NCBI GenBank assembly: GCA_033032175.1
Contig: CM065304.1
Coordinates: 6,634,001 to 6,698,000 of the forward strand
Direction of reading: 5' to 3'
Length of the DNA: 64,000 bases
Source: Saturnia japonica
Lineage: Eukaryota; Arthropoda; Insecta; Lepidoptera; Saturniidae
The translations under genes and the position numbers were made by a program. The first letter of the stretch is position 1; every line of letters begins with the position of its first letter. The notes under the pieces are model-generated. The model searched no databases. It worked only from the letters and a program-made list of their open reading frames with translations, and was not told the DNA's origin. Shown here one piece after another: positions 33,131 to 45,235 of this stretch.

Positions 33131-35040
33131 AATGAATTATTGATTATATTAACTCTAGCTAAAACATTGTCTAATTTTTAACCCGGCTACACGCGTAGTT
33201 TTTGGAAGACAATAGACCCAGTTTTTTTACACCATTTTTAACAGCTCTCCATATTATTATCTTCGTCAGTTTTACAATAAAACGTCGTCATTTAAAACCA
33301 GATGAGGTCGTTGTTAATTGTTAACCTTAGTTCATATTTAAAAAAAAAAATAACAAAAGTTGTAGTTAGTTCACTATTTCTATTTTCTACCTATACCAGT
33401 GCATGATAATATATGAATGGAAAGATATAATATTGATGAGATTAAATTCGATATGGTATTAGGAGCTCTTACCACTTGACTGCGTTAAATTATAATGCAA
33501 AAAAGTTTTTCGGAAAAAAAGGCTTGACATTATATTACTATTTTTTCTCTCAAAATCGCTTGAGTTATGAATTTGACTAAGCTAAGATATATGACCTCTT
33601 AATACTGTAAAAAAATCAAGTTTCTATGTTAACATAATAAAAGGATACAACACTTCATAATAAATATTTTAAAGTCACACTCACTGAGTGATTATTAAAA
33701 CCTATAGGGTAAAGTTCAAGCCACATACAGTTTTGTAACCCCTCCTACAAGTAATGCATAATATAATATTAAACTATGATTTTGGACGACTTCTTGAGTA
33801 GATATAGATATTTGTATTCTTTGTGACTTAAATATTAGAGTTAGGTAGGTAGGTATAGGGTGTAGCGGACTTTTTTTTAAATCTTCCTATTGTTTTTTTT
33901 CGATTTTAAGCAGTTCTTGAATTATAATCGTATAGTACGAGTAGACAGACAGACGAACAATCGAGAAACTTTAGAGAATATAAACAATATTTGCAATAAT
34001 ATAATGTTATCAGTAAAATACATACAGTGTCAAAACATGGACGTATTAAATTTAATGTAGTCTATACAACGATCTTGACTAAGTTCCCAATCAAATTTTT
34101 GTAATCTTCAAAATTAAATAAGACTCATTATGATTAATGCAATTTGATAAGACAAATTAATTTCTCATATTATTACTATTTTGATAAAATTATGAAATTT
34201 ACATGAATATTAAAGGTGTTAAGGCCAAAGACTGTCTATAAAACTTGTTAAGTAAAGGTCGCTCGTTATTGAGAGACCGGACACGAAATCACAAGTATTC
34301 GATAAACTTGTTATTGAAGCGAAAACTTCTTTAGCATCGTTGTGTTTTCAAAGCCGATGAAACGAAAAAGCGAAAGCGACAGTAAAAAGAGACACACACA
34401 TAAATTCATAACATTTAACGAGGGAGAAAATGAGATAGGAAAGTTTTAGGCAATGGTAAAATGGTACAAAAGAGGTTTGTTGCCACGCAATAGTGAATTT
34501 TATTATCTCAGCAAAAAGACACGAAACAAAAACTTTTTAGACAACACTTATAACATTCTGTTACTGATTGATATTGTGTTAGGTTACCATGGATATTTCA
34601 AATGTGCATTAATTGAAAATGATATTATGAATAATGATTGTGAGTACTTGTATGTACATTTTCATAAACTTTAAATTAGTGTGTATTTGATCATTTTCTG
34701 AATTAAAAAATATATAGATGTGAAGATTTCATTTCTACCATGTGTGAATTGCACACATGATTTTTTCGTAAATATTATTTTATCATTACTTATTACTGAC
34801 TCTACCTATATCAAAATACTTCATGCAGGTAGCAGGTAATAGGTTATACAATAATACCCCGAACTTACGCGATTTCGACATAAATTATGACACTGGTAAA
34901 CGTTATAAAGTCCTTTAGCAAATATTTACTAACTAGCTGGTAACCGAGACTTCATCTGCGTATTATTGGATATACACAGACTGATCTCGGAAAACGACAA
35001 ACCAAAAGAAAATCATAGATAGGTTTATCAATGTGTATGT
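33131..35040. other. No gene recognised
   Basis: AT-rich. The 73-codon frame at + 34453 has no domain. A cagacagacgaac motif near 33945 is a common repeat word. Confidence 0.4.
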
Positions 35041-35320
35041 CGCATGTCAAGCAGGTTTTAATGGGAAAAGTTTATCATTGAATCATTATGTGAATGATAG
35101 TGATGTCTGAAAGTGACTGCCTCTCTGTGCATCTACTATATTATATGGTTATTATTGCATGGCATTAGATATTATTGTATTATATTAATATTATTGAAAA
35201 AAAGATACATCCGATCGAGTTTATTACCAGTTCTTCGCGATGGTTGGGATGTTTTCCGAACCGGAGGTAGTATTTTGACGTTCATAAGTGCCTTCTTAGG
35301 GCCTGAATTGAATAAAGACT
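35041..35320 (+). repeat. LINE 3' end, family E copy 2
   Basis: Shares aatcattatgtgaatgatag, gatcgagtttattaccagtt, gatgttttccgaaccggagg and gacgttcataagtgccttc with the other family E copies. The coding start of the fragment is more truncated here. The 91-codon frame at 35113 is a by-product. Confidence 0.75.
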
Positions 35321-35559
35321 TTTTGGTTTTGATTTTATGGTGGTCGAATCCCTATCACCCTACTATATTACTTCAAATACAAGGCTAATTTCGGAACACG
35401 ACAAACAAAAAAAAAAAAATCATAGATGGGTTTAACACTATGTGTATGGCATTGTAATTATACGCCATTATGAATCCAACACATTAACCGTCCCAACAAA
35501 ACCTCAAAAATAATTAAATTCATCCCTTATTTTACCGGCTTGCGGAAAGGTTTTTTGAA

Positions 35560-36200
35560 AAATGTGACACTCCTTTTATTTCTTACCAACACCTGGAACC
35601 CTCACTATAATATCCTTTTGATTATCTTAGAGCGCATTCAACGCAATTTTACAAAATTCCTCGCTCGCAAAGACCAGTAATGCCCTTACCGCGCTGATTA
35701 TAAAACTCGTTTAAAGCACTTTAATCTTATATCGCTGCAAAATAGACGTAAGATCTCCGACCTTATTCTTTTACATAAGCTTGTTAACGGAGTTATTTTA
35801 GTCCCTGAAGTATTACAAGGATTAAATCTAAATGTTCCTAGGAAGATACCAAGATTTCCTATTCAAAGAACCTTTTCTAAAACGCATTTCAGAACGAATA
35901 TCTGTTCACCTTTGAATCAACTTAAGGAATTGTATAGCGATGTTAATAAAAATAATGTTGATATTGACGTCTTTTGCTCTTTCTGGAATTTTCGCTCAAA
36001 GTTGTATGAATCATTTAGTTTGTAGCTTTCTTCATGTTTGTAATTTATTTGTAATTTGTATTTGTTGGAGTTGTGCTGCGGCTTAATTTAATAAGATGTG
36101 CATATCTGTAAAGATACTTCACACAGTCCTTAACTTGTGGTGTATTTGTTATTGTAATATTCTGTGAATGTGTCGTTGATGTGATAATAAATAAATAAAC
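35560..36200 (+). mobile_element. Jockey-like LINE, 3' end of ORF2 and tail
   Basis: From 35630 to the TAG at 36023-36025 a single frame reads ERIQRNFTKFLARKDQ, then a stop at 35678-35680, then CPYRADYKTRLKHFNLISLQ, NRRKISDLILLHKLVNG and on to a SKLYESFSL end. This is the region after the reverse transcriptase palm in Jockey/CR1-group LINEs (R.L..F.L.SL..RR...D...L.K...G). The 3' tail has aataaataaataaac repeats, as Jockey-type elements often do. It is 5'-truncated, with only one stop, so fairly young. Confidence 0.8.
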
Positions 36201-36439
36201 ACCACAAATATGAATTTTACTATCCCTAATTTGAGATATGATGGGTTATTCATACAAACTTTCATCCCTTATTTCAGCCCTTTAAGTTTTACATTCGTGA
36301 CTTAAGATTATATGTCCTATGTCCTTCTCTAAGGTATAATATATCTCTATATTAAAATTCATTAAAGTTGGTTCAGTGGTTTGGGCGTGTAAACGTAACA
36401 GACAGGCAGAGCTACTTTCGCATTTATAATATTAGTATG

Positions 36440-36950
36440 GATAAACAGATAATTTGTACATATATAATAAAGCGGAAAAGGTTTCTTATTTGTTTGTTTA
36501 AACACGCTAATCTCTGGATCTACCATTTTTATTCGAAAAATTCATTTTGGTTATCATAGCCAGATTCAAGAGTAGTATAGTATAACATTAGGCTACAACT
36601 CTCAGCTAGCCTTAAATATTTATATTTATAAAGTAAGTCAGAAGTGAAAGCCCTCCCTAACTGCTTCATCCTTCAAGCCACAATAAGATATTTTGCAATT
36701 TATTTTTGTTCAAGATAAAAAAATTATTTATGAACATTATTTTTAGGACTGGCATATTAAAAATTACTTTATGATAAAGAATATTTTGCCATTTATAACA
36801 TGTTATTAATTTGGTTGCATATATAGTTTAGGAGATAATGAAAAATTAAAATAATGTTGAAAAACGAAGATTGAATAATTAAAAATTGTTGACGGCGCGG
36901 TGTTTGTCGGATAAATTAACACGGGTGAAACCGTGGGGCACAGCTAATAC
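36440..36950 (+). repeat. Repeat family B, copy
   Basis: Holds aataaagcggaaaaggtttc, acgctaatctctggatctac, aggctacaactctcagctag, gactggcatattaaaaatta and gtgaaaccgtggggcacagc. It closely parallels 50078-50708. Confidence 0.75.
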
Positions 36951-37700
36951 TTAATAAGACCTCTTGTTCATCTCCAAATAATGTTCTCATCTTCATTATT
37001 AGGATATCTGTAAAATATCTATTATATAAATATATATTAAATACATTTCTTAAAACCCGTCATTTAGGGAATGACACATTATACTTCCCTACAAAATTTC
37101 ACCTAAATCGGTTGAGAATTAGCCAACTTTTTTCCGAATTCTAAAAGTCTTTTTAATATTCTTATAGCTTATTAATTAAAAAAATGACGTATACTTCCAG
37201 ATTACAACATTTCATCAGTATCGATTCAGAATCAATATAAATATTGTTATTTTATTTACGATTTCTCATAGTAGGTATTATTAACTAATCTTTTAGAATT
37301 CTTCATAATCATCAAAATTGGTAGAGAATTCTTAAAAAGTATTTATTTGGGATATTTTTTAGGTTTTATATAAGTAAGTAAGTATTGTTAAAAATTACTG
37401 TACAACATTACCTTAACGAATACAAAAATTCATAAGAATAGGTTAAACCGTTTTTGAGTTAAACCCCCCCACATTTCTATTTCCCGACTATGACGTAGCC
37501 AAAAGGAGGGTATGATTTCAGTCGATATGTAGATTTGTTTGTATGTTCATTTATTCGAGCATACCTTCTGTGTAAACTACTTCTAATAATATGAAAAATG
37601 AGGTTTCTTTAGAAGCTTCTCGAGGGTCCTCTGGTTAGGCTATGATAGATGAGGTCACACTAAATTTAATATGGCGCCTTCTAGATGACTTAAAATCCTG
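36951..37700. repeat. Mixed fragments of lepidopteran repeats
   Basis: Contains several blocks of the aaaatttcacctaaatcggt type (37095) and a gactatgacgtagccaaaag / tgtatgttcatttattcgag block (37485-37560), both widespread repeat words. A related block occurs at 62225-62340. Boundaries are unclear. Confidence 0.4.
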
Positions 37701-37885
37701 TATTTAAAAATGTTTATTTTTAAAATGTACCGTGTTGTATATTAAATAAAAAAGTTTAATTGGCTCATTCCAAAAATTTATTACATAGTATATTGCATTA
37801 TTATTTATTCGCTGCTATGTTTATATTAACTCGATAATTGCAAGTAATTTATTTTACAAATTCATGTTCAAATGTTCGGCTAGCC

Positions 37886-38101
37886 CAGTGGTCGGCAAAC
37901 TTATTAGCCAAAGAGCCAAATATTACAACAATTAAAAAAAAATTGGGAGCCAAATCTGCTTGTTCAGTAAACGTTCTAGTGTTTTCAAGTTTTTTTTAAA
38001 TAAAATTATTATTGCGCCTTCCGAGGATATTTGTGCCAGAGCCGCAATTAAAGAGCCAAAGAGCCGCATGCGACTCTGGAACCGCACTTTGCCAACCACT
38101 G
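37886..38101. mobile_element. hAT-type MITE, 216 bp
   Basis: The two ends are inverted repeats: left cagtggtcggcaaac, right inverted cagtggttggcaaag, with two mismatches over 16 bp. They are flanked by an 8-bp target duplication with one mismatch (ggctagcc at 37878-37885, ggttagcc at 38102-38109). The inside holds agagccaaagagccgcatgc-type words near both ends and no coding frame. An 8-bp duplication and these ends are diagnostic of hAT elements. It would need a hAT transposase supplied in trans. Confidence 0.9.
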
Positions 38102-38149
38102 GGTTAGCCAATAATACACACGATGGATAGTTGTTTTTTTATATTCTTT

Positions 38150-38560
38150 AACTAGCTGTGCCCGTAGCTTCGCTCACGCGGACTACAGGATGCCCGCGCG
38201 AATCTTGCCCCTCCGCTCCCAGCTATTTAAAAGACAAAAATGCTTATTGTGGGTGTTCCTTAGAAGATAGATGTATACTCTCGAACAGCTCCTAATTATT
38301 TCTGCATCTATTACAAAAGATACCTACCAAATTTGGAGTCGATAGGAGCTATATTTTAAAAACGGGAATTTTTCATTGTTGACGCCCCCGCAAGCCCCTT
38401 TGGAGGAGGAATTTCTTAAAATCCGTTTTTAGCTGACCTCTACATGGTAAAAGTAATATTCCTGCCAAATTTCAAGTCTCTAGGTCTTATAGTTCCAGAG
38501 ATATCGTGATGAGTCAATCTATCTATAGAACAGCTCCTATATATATATAGATTTATTTAT
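38150..38560 (+). repeat. Repeat family C, variant copy
   Basis: Begins ctagctgtgcccgtagcttc and contains ccgctcccagctatttaaaa and gtgttccttagaagatagat. It then continues into a different 3' part (caaatttggagtcgatagga, caaatttcaagtctctaggt), so this is a subfamily or a chimera. Confidence 0.75.
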
Positions 38561-38644
38561 AAAACTTATGTCTTCTAGTATGGTATAAAATATTTTGAGC
38601 GATTTTCTTTTTCTTTTTTTAATTCTAAAGTTAATAAGCGCTTT

Positions 38645-38794
38645 ATTCATTGAACATTTATATTTCAACTAGCTGACTACTGAATTACTCGCGCAAATCT
38701 TGCTCCCCGGCTCCCGGCTATTCATTGAACATTTATATTTCAACTAGCTGACTACTGAATTACTCGCGCAAATCTTGCTCCCCGGCTCCCGGCT
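38645..38794. repeat. Perfect 75-bp tandem duplication
   Basis: Bases 38645-38719 are repeated without a mismatch at 38720-38794. The unit includes the family C head (ctagctgactactgaattac, ccccggctcccggct). Zero divergence means a recent event or an assembly artefact. Confidence 0.95.
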
Positions 38795-39215
38795 ATTTTA
38801 AAGGCAAAAATGCTTATTGTAAGTGTTCTTTAGAAGATAGATGTATACTCTCCCAGACTTTTTTTGTAGGTTTTTTTAATGTCTATAATTATGTAGTACA
38901 TTAATTTGCTATATTTCTTATGGTTTACTCACCATAAGCCATTTAAACGCTCGAATTGATTCAAAATGACCAGTTTTTTTTACTTGTGCGCAACTCTTAA
39001 TCTTTTTCTAAAATAAAAGTAGCCTAAGTTACTCCCTATATCATCAGCTATCTATCAGTGAAAGTCCCGTCAAAATCGGTTACTCGGAACAAACAGACAG
39101 ATAGACAGACAAAAATTTAAAAAATGGGCTCTTTTGTAATAGGTATCGTATATACTTTCATATGCATTTACAAAAAAATTGTTATTTTCAAATTACAAAC
39201 AGACACTTAAAATAT
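38664..39215 (+). repeat. Repeat family C, copy with duplicated head
   Basis: After the duplication the copy runs normally: gcaaaaatgcttattgtaag, atttcttatggtttactcac, cataagccatttaaacgctc, acagacagatagacagac and a diverged cagacactt end. Confidence 0.8.
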
Positions 39216-39504
39216 AATTAAAAAATATATTTTTTACGTAATCAAGTTTTAGTTTATTAAACTTATTTTTTATGTTCAACTAATTACAATTAATTACGAA
39301 AAAAAAAATTGGGCATCAATATGTAGATAATATGATTAAAAAAACAAGGCTCTGTGGACACTAATATAGAACAACAAAGCATTGACGTTAAACGTATTTT
39401 GTAGGAACCAAAAATACGGACGTGCCTATATATTTTGAAAGAAAGTAGATGACATTATTTATACTTATTAGACATATACATCTAAAGTCTAAACTAATAT
39501 TTAT

Positions 39505-39780
39505 ATTATAAAGCTCAAGACATTGTTTTTTATTTGTTTGTTTGAATGCGTTAACCTCTCGTTAATCAGTATAGAAATAAATATTATTGCATTTTATAGG
39601 TTGTATAACTTTATACTACAACACTAAGGAGCGGCGCAGTAACTATGGATATCAAGCAAACTGGAAAGCTGTAGGAAAGTATTTACGGGAAGTGAGAACA
39701 ACAAAAGGCTACACGGATGCGTTCGCAGTGGCGCGTGGCGTGACGCGATGGATAGAGAGCTGTGGGGCACAGTTAATTAC
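39505..39780 (+). repeat. Repeat family B, shortened copy
   Basis: tattataaagctcaagacat and ttgtttgtttgaatgcgtta match the 5' end of family B. gagagctgtggggcacagtt matches its 3' end. The 69-codon frame at 39587 is the body of the repeat. Confidence 0.65.
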
Positions 39781-41403
39781 TTTTAATACGTCATAGTTAC
39801 ACGTCTCCTTTTTGTTTAATGGCTGACTCGCGCAACTTCGTCTGCGTCACATAATACAATTATAGGGTGCCGCCCGCCTCTATCACTCCGCATAGTAAAA
39901 ATGCAGGCGCGACACTTTTTCATAATTTTGTTGCGGAGTTATTTTATAACTGTGATATCTCCTAAGATATTCATTGAAATCAATTGATGTGAAGGGCAAT
40001 TTTATTCAAAATAAAATAGTTGTGATGAATAATGTATTTGTTTCGCTATGGATTAATACCATGTTTATATAAACACCTTCGCAAATAATGCAGTATTATA
40101 GAACAAATTTTATTCGCTTAAAAGGTTATATTGAGTTAACCTTAAACAGACACGAAGAATCCCTCAATATTCGTACTACTTAAATTTCAAGAAACCAAAG
40201 TATTCAATTTTAAGTACATTTCAAAAATGATACCAAGCTTCAAAGAATAATATCACTTTCCATGGTCAACATTACTTTCGTTGAACAACACACTGTGGGT
40301 CTCGTGTGTCCATAACGATGCGTGATATAGCGACACTATGTCGTAGTTGGAAAACGAATATTTGTAACAAGCCCACGAGGTGACGCCGCTGCTTGACCGA
40401 CCGGTTCTGCAAATGCACTCACGAAAATGTAACCGTATATATACCTACAAGATAGTCTATATGTTAATATTGGAACTAAATGGAAAACGAGCACCGCAAA
40501 ATCATGTGTAGTAAGCAAATAGCTCTTTGAACATTCGGAATTATATTTATCTCGATAAATGGGTCATACTCAATTGATATTCCGATAAAATAACTTCAAT
40601 TATGGGGACGAAATATGATGATTTTTAATAGGTAATTCTACTATGAAAATACCAATTTTAAATAAGACTAATTTAAATCACAAACTACCTATTTATTAAC
40701 AACAAAAAAAATCCAAAACATTTTAAATTGTCCCTTTCAGTGGACTGTTCATATTCGAGGTACAGATATATTTAGCCATAACATAATATGTTCCACTCCT
40801 CACATCTGTGCTTCTCAAGTAATGCGTTAGAGTAAAAATACGAGAAAACATAAGTTCTCGAAAATAAAATAGAAATAATACATTTTACTCATTGTCAATT
40901 GTCAAAAAAAAGATCGCCAAAATTCACTACATATTGAAATGTCACTGAGATTCGTCCCATTTTAAAGCACATAAATAAATTCGTGAAAAATTATAGTACC
41001 ACAGTATATAGGTACTTGATTCGCTCACGACTTTAGTTTCAAATAGACAGCTACCTATATACATTTTAGAGCGTTCGTTGGCTCTACACCCACTGGTGTT
41101 TACAATACATATTTAGGTATGTTTGTAACTTGTAACTGACAAGTAGTTTTCTATTCCGCAACTTCCATAAAAGGTTTTTAATTAATGACATGCTTCAATT
41201 TAAAAATATTAATATAAAATAATACCTATACCTTTAGACAAATAGAAACATTAAGTTTTTTTTAAATCAATTTAATAATTTAATATAAATTAAACATGAA
41301 AATCATTTAAGAAACTTAATAACAGAAAACAATCTATTCAATATTATGAAGTGAGAAATTATTGTAATACATGTACGTACATACATATATTACCATGTAC
41401 TTT
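39781..41403. other. No gene confirmed; one candidate minus-strand exon
   Basis: Mostly AT-rich. 40276-40406 on the minus strand is a GC-richer stretch open in more than one frame and framed by a 3' splice-like gcatttgcag and a donor-like gtaatg. It is discussed as a finding because no domain is visible. Confidence 0.3.
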
Positions 41404-41680
41404 GTTTCTCGGAAATAGCTCTAACGATTAGAATAAAATTTTGTGATGAGATCACTGACATTCTATTGATTTAGATAACTTTTTACTTTCCAAGTCTATC
41501 TAGACAACTTTTTTTTTTACAGAACACCGAGTAATAGTCTATCGGTCCAGACATTACAAGATTTTTTTGTAGGTTTATGATTACTATAGGACTGAACCTA
41601 AGGAAGGTTCTAGACTACCGCCTTTCTGTATGGGGTTAGTGCAGTTTTTTTTTAATTCAAGACATCGAGCTTAGCTTAGT
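41404..41680 (+). repeat. Repeat family A, copy 3
   Basis: tttctcggaaatagctctaa, atttagataac, ccaagtctatctagacaac, a T-run and aacaccgag. It is followed by ctataggactgaacctaagg as in copy 2. Confidence 0.7.
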
Positions 41681-42017
41681 CGCCCAGTTATTATTGTTAA
41701 ACTTATAAAGACTGAGTCTGATTTAAAAAAATAATAAAATAATGACTATAGAGTATAAAATGGTTGACAGTGTATTTACAATAATATAATATAAGCTTGG
41801 TTTATTATTATTTTAATAATAATATACCCATTCGAATACACAACGTATAAAGGACTTGGGTTATTGAATTCTCTCTTCTTTTTAAAAACAATTCAAATAT
41901 TAAATTCAATATAAATAAGGTATATAATTTTGATTAAAACAGGTATATTACACTGTATATTAATATGGTGGAATTAAATCGTTATTGAATATGATGTGCA
42001 CAATACTAGTCGATAAG

Positions 42018-42105
42018 GGTCACAGCCAGTATACCAGGCTCGCCTGGCGGAAAACGTCATAGCGGTCGACCTTCGGCCATTCACTCAGGTCGTCGAGGCA
42101 ACGCA
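42018..42105 (-). other. Short GC-richer open stretch, unrecognised
   Basis: The minus strand has a 28-codon frame beginning ATG and reading MRCLDDLSEWPKVDRYDVFR before a TGA. Its composition is protein-like and unlike its AT-rich surroundings. It may be a fragment of a mobile-element protein. I do not recognise it. Confidence 0.25.
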
Positions 42106-42159
42106 TTTATTACAATTTTATATTTAAAACATAGCAAATGTACAGTGAAATATATACCT

Positions 42160-42426
42160 ATTATTATTATAAAACTCAAAAGAATGATTTCTTTTTGTTT
42201 GTTTGTTTGGATGCACTAATCTGTAAATCCACCATTCAGATTTGAAAAAAGAATTTTAAATTTAATAGTGTTTTTATTTATTTTATATAACTTCACGCTA
42301 CGACCCTAAAAGCGGAACAATATCCGTGAATGTAAACAATCTGGGAAGCAGGAAATGAAAACGCTGAGTGCGGTGGACAGTTGGTAAAATAAATTTAACA
42401 CGAGATAAACCGTAACAGATAGCTAG
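42160..42426 (+). repeat. Repeat family B, copy
   Basis: attataaaactcaaaagaat, tttgtttgtttggatgcact, aacttcacgctacgacccta and agcggaacaatatccgtg match the family B order at 55987. The end is diverged. Confidence 0.65.
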
Positions 42427-43094
42427 CTAGCATATTTATGTGGCTTAAGAAGAATTTGCGACATCACTTCATGAAAAGTATTCCTAGAACTAATAATATA
42501 CAATCATCACACAATAATAATTATTATAGTTATTCTCGGTATAAGAGTAAGGTCCATACATAAATTATTGGTGGTATGTACATTAAAAGAGGCCAAGAAT
42601 AAACGTTTTTGGGTTGAAATGATATCAAGTTATGTCTTAAAAAATCAACCCAAACTTACCTGCATGCGGTAGTTCCGCTTGAGAATAAGTAAAAAATTGA
42701 GTAAACGAGGTCGTATACCGTTTTGGTCTATCACAACCACCAGGTATATCAACGAGCGAGCAAGCAAAACCAGCTAATCACCAGCTAAAATGAGCTTAAT
42801 GCTTAATCTAGTAACACCCTTGGTGTTTTAATTTATTTTACAATAATTACAAGGAAAACTTACAGATAAAACTGTAAGATAACAATAAAATTATAATGAA
42901 GGCTATTACTTATATTTTTACAAATAGATTATAATAACAGAATACAAGTTAAATCTGTTGAATTTCGGAACATGGAAAAAGTAGAGAATTGCAAAAAGAA
43001 CTAAGAAATTAATTTTATGAAATCATAGCTTTCTCAAGTATGTTGAATTGCCTATATGCTCTTATAATACATATAACTATTTAGCCAATAATTG

Positions 43095-43500
43095 GTAATA
43101 GCGATCGCCCTAAGCTTGAAATTCCACCAACGACTTTTTGATTATATAACTATTTTCTGTTTGACATTTGCAGATTCATGAACCTAAACAATGAGTATTA
43201 TCTACATCACTTGCTGTCACTTTTCGTTGAGTGACAATGTCAATATTTTGGGTGGTATAAGTTCAATGGTACTGTTCGGGTTAGGATTCGCATTAATAAT
43301 TAATTTAATTTAATATATTAGTAACAAATATTAGTGATAAACTTTAGTCTTGTACACTCCTTTTCCATATAAACTTTAACCATGCCAAATCTCACAGTTT
43401 TTCGTGCACGCAATACGCTTAAAAAGGGGTAGAAAGCTTTTGCTTTACGTATTAATATATACTGATTTGATACGAGCCACCTCCATTCCCGTAAATGCGT
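43095..43500 (+). repeat. Repeat family D, copy 4
   Basis: Begins agcgatcgccctaagcttga and contains gactttttgattatataact, gggtggtataagttcaatgg, ctttaaccatgccaaatctc and acgcaatacgcttaaaaagg. It ends at tttacgtattaatatat (about 43460). The block tttgatacgagccacctcc with aatgcgtcgcac follows at 43468. That block also occurs at 32672, but there it stands before remnant J. Confidence 0.75.
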
Positions 43501-43544
43501 CGCACATAATGTTATAAATTTCTGGGCAAACGAGCTATGCTCCG

Positions 43545-43750
43545 TCCAAGTTCGGTGAAGCTGTAAAAGCCGCAGCGGCTTCCGGGCCCCTAAGGCTAAC
43601 AGTATAGTCAGTTGTAAAAAAAGCTGTGCTCGGTGTCTTTTAAACAAAAAAAGAAAACACCTATCTAGGTAAACTTGGAATGTAAAACATTATCTTAATG
43701 CAAAGTTTCATCGAAAGCGTTGGAGCCTGTTCTGGGAAACCAATTACATA
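43545..43750 (-). repeat. Repeat family A, copy 4 (inverted)
   Basis: Inverted core with ctcggtgtcttttaaac, cacctatctaggtaaacttg, acattatcttaatgcaaagt and ttggagcctgttctgggaaa. An extra segment, ggtgaagctgtaaaagccgc, shows the family continues past the usual end. Confidence 0.8.
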
Positions 43751-43829
43751 CATATATATACAGGAACTGTTTACTTAATACAACAAGATATCGCACTTAA
43801 GTTATTGAAATCATTAAAGTCTATTGACA

Positions 43830-44229
43830 ACTTAAGATTAACCACAATATAAGTACTTTGTAAGATCATCAAAAGACTTCATGACTAACTTCTTGTTCAA
43901 TAAGTCTAAAGACCGAAGGGAGTAACCCAAAGGATTACGCAGAGCATTGAGTAAAATCTAGGGCAGTTCTGAAGTATATTTTCAAAAGTTTGCACAGATG
44001 TATTATTACAAAGGTCAGGTATTATCATCAATAGTTTTAAAGCGAATGATGGTGGTAGGTAGCCAGAATTAGAAAACCCTATAGTTTCATCATGATGTTT
44101 TCCTTTACCTAAACTTAGGCTCCATTTCAGGTACGAATCTCGGTTGGTCGACGAAGTACCAGAATACACTACTACTGTCGCTTTAATTGATGAACCTTCA
44201 CTCTGCGTGCCCAATATTAACTGAACCAA
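43830..44229 (-). pseudogene. Unidentified protein remnant J, copy 2
   Basis: A 107-codon minus frame starts at 44229. It reads MVQLILGTQSEGSSIKATVV and further on GYLPPSFALKLLMIIP and FENILQNCPRFYSMLCV. A frame change near 43918 then gives SLDLLNKKLVMKSFDDLTKY and a stop. The tail is shared with 32770-32880, so the frame belongs to a repeated, probably mobile, element. I do not recognise the family. The codon pattern looks like real protein. Confidence 0.5.
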
Positions 44230-44239
44230 TATAAAACAA

Positions 44240-45117
44240 TATTTTAATGACTAATCTATGCTAAAAATAAGGACATCACGATAAAATGTATCAATGACGA
44301 ATGACGTCAGATGGCAACTGGTATTTAGACACCCACAAGTACTACAGCGGAATTATATGATTATTTAAAAGTGTTAAATGGCCTCAATATGTCGAGACAG
44401 TACCAATTGATAGGCTCACACTGTTTCTAGGTATTATGAAGACAATAGATTATTATATTTGCAAAGCTGCAAATTTAAGTCCGCTATTGTTTTTTTTTTT
44501 TAATTTTGACTTAACAATTATAAAAACATTCTGACTCTTAGGTGTTTGGAGAAACTACGAATCGATAGGTATGAGAATTATTTCATTCCACTGTCACTAT
44601 AGTTTCCTTTGAAAATATTTTTATTTTTTACATTAAAATGGAATGTAATCGTAAACCACTAATAACCGGTATAGAACAATTTGTTAAATTATTAACTTCT
44701 TTTAATTTAACCGTTAAAACAACGTGCTTAGAGAACGAAACCGGGTCCAATATGGGGCATGATGTGCATGAGCAGTGACCATTTGAAAAAACAACCGGTT
44801 TTCTAGCCTTGGCCTTCAAGCCTTCGATTGTCACCACTATTAATAAAATTTTACAATACAGAATACAAGAAAATACATTTGAACTGTAATAATATAATTG
44901 AACAAAATAGTGAAACGGTAATCTCTGTCGGCCATTTACGCAAACGAAACAGAGCCAACGTTTATAGCTCTTTTAAAAACATAATATAAAAAGAAATCCA
45001 CAAATTCTTTAACAGCTTTGTCATCGGTATAACTGTTATTGATGTTATCTAGCGGTATCTTCCTATTTTGCTTTTAACACCTGTCTGCTTTTACTTAGGG
45101 TTGATACTTTAATTAAT
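44240..45117. other. No gene recognised
   Basis: The 69-codon minus frame at 44628 has no domain. Confidence 0.4.
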
Positions 45118-45235
45118 TACTTGGAAATAGCTAGCGATTAGAATAAAATTTTGTGTTTAGATGTATTCCAAGTTTACCAATATAAGTGTTTTGTATTTTG
45201 CAATACACCGAGTGTAGGCTTCGTCGGTCGATCTA
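45118..45235 (+). repeat. Repeat family A, copy 5
   Basis: cttggaaatagctagcgatt, ccaagtttaccaatataagt and acaccgagtgtaggcttcg. Confidence 0.7.
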
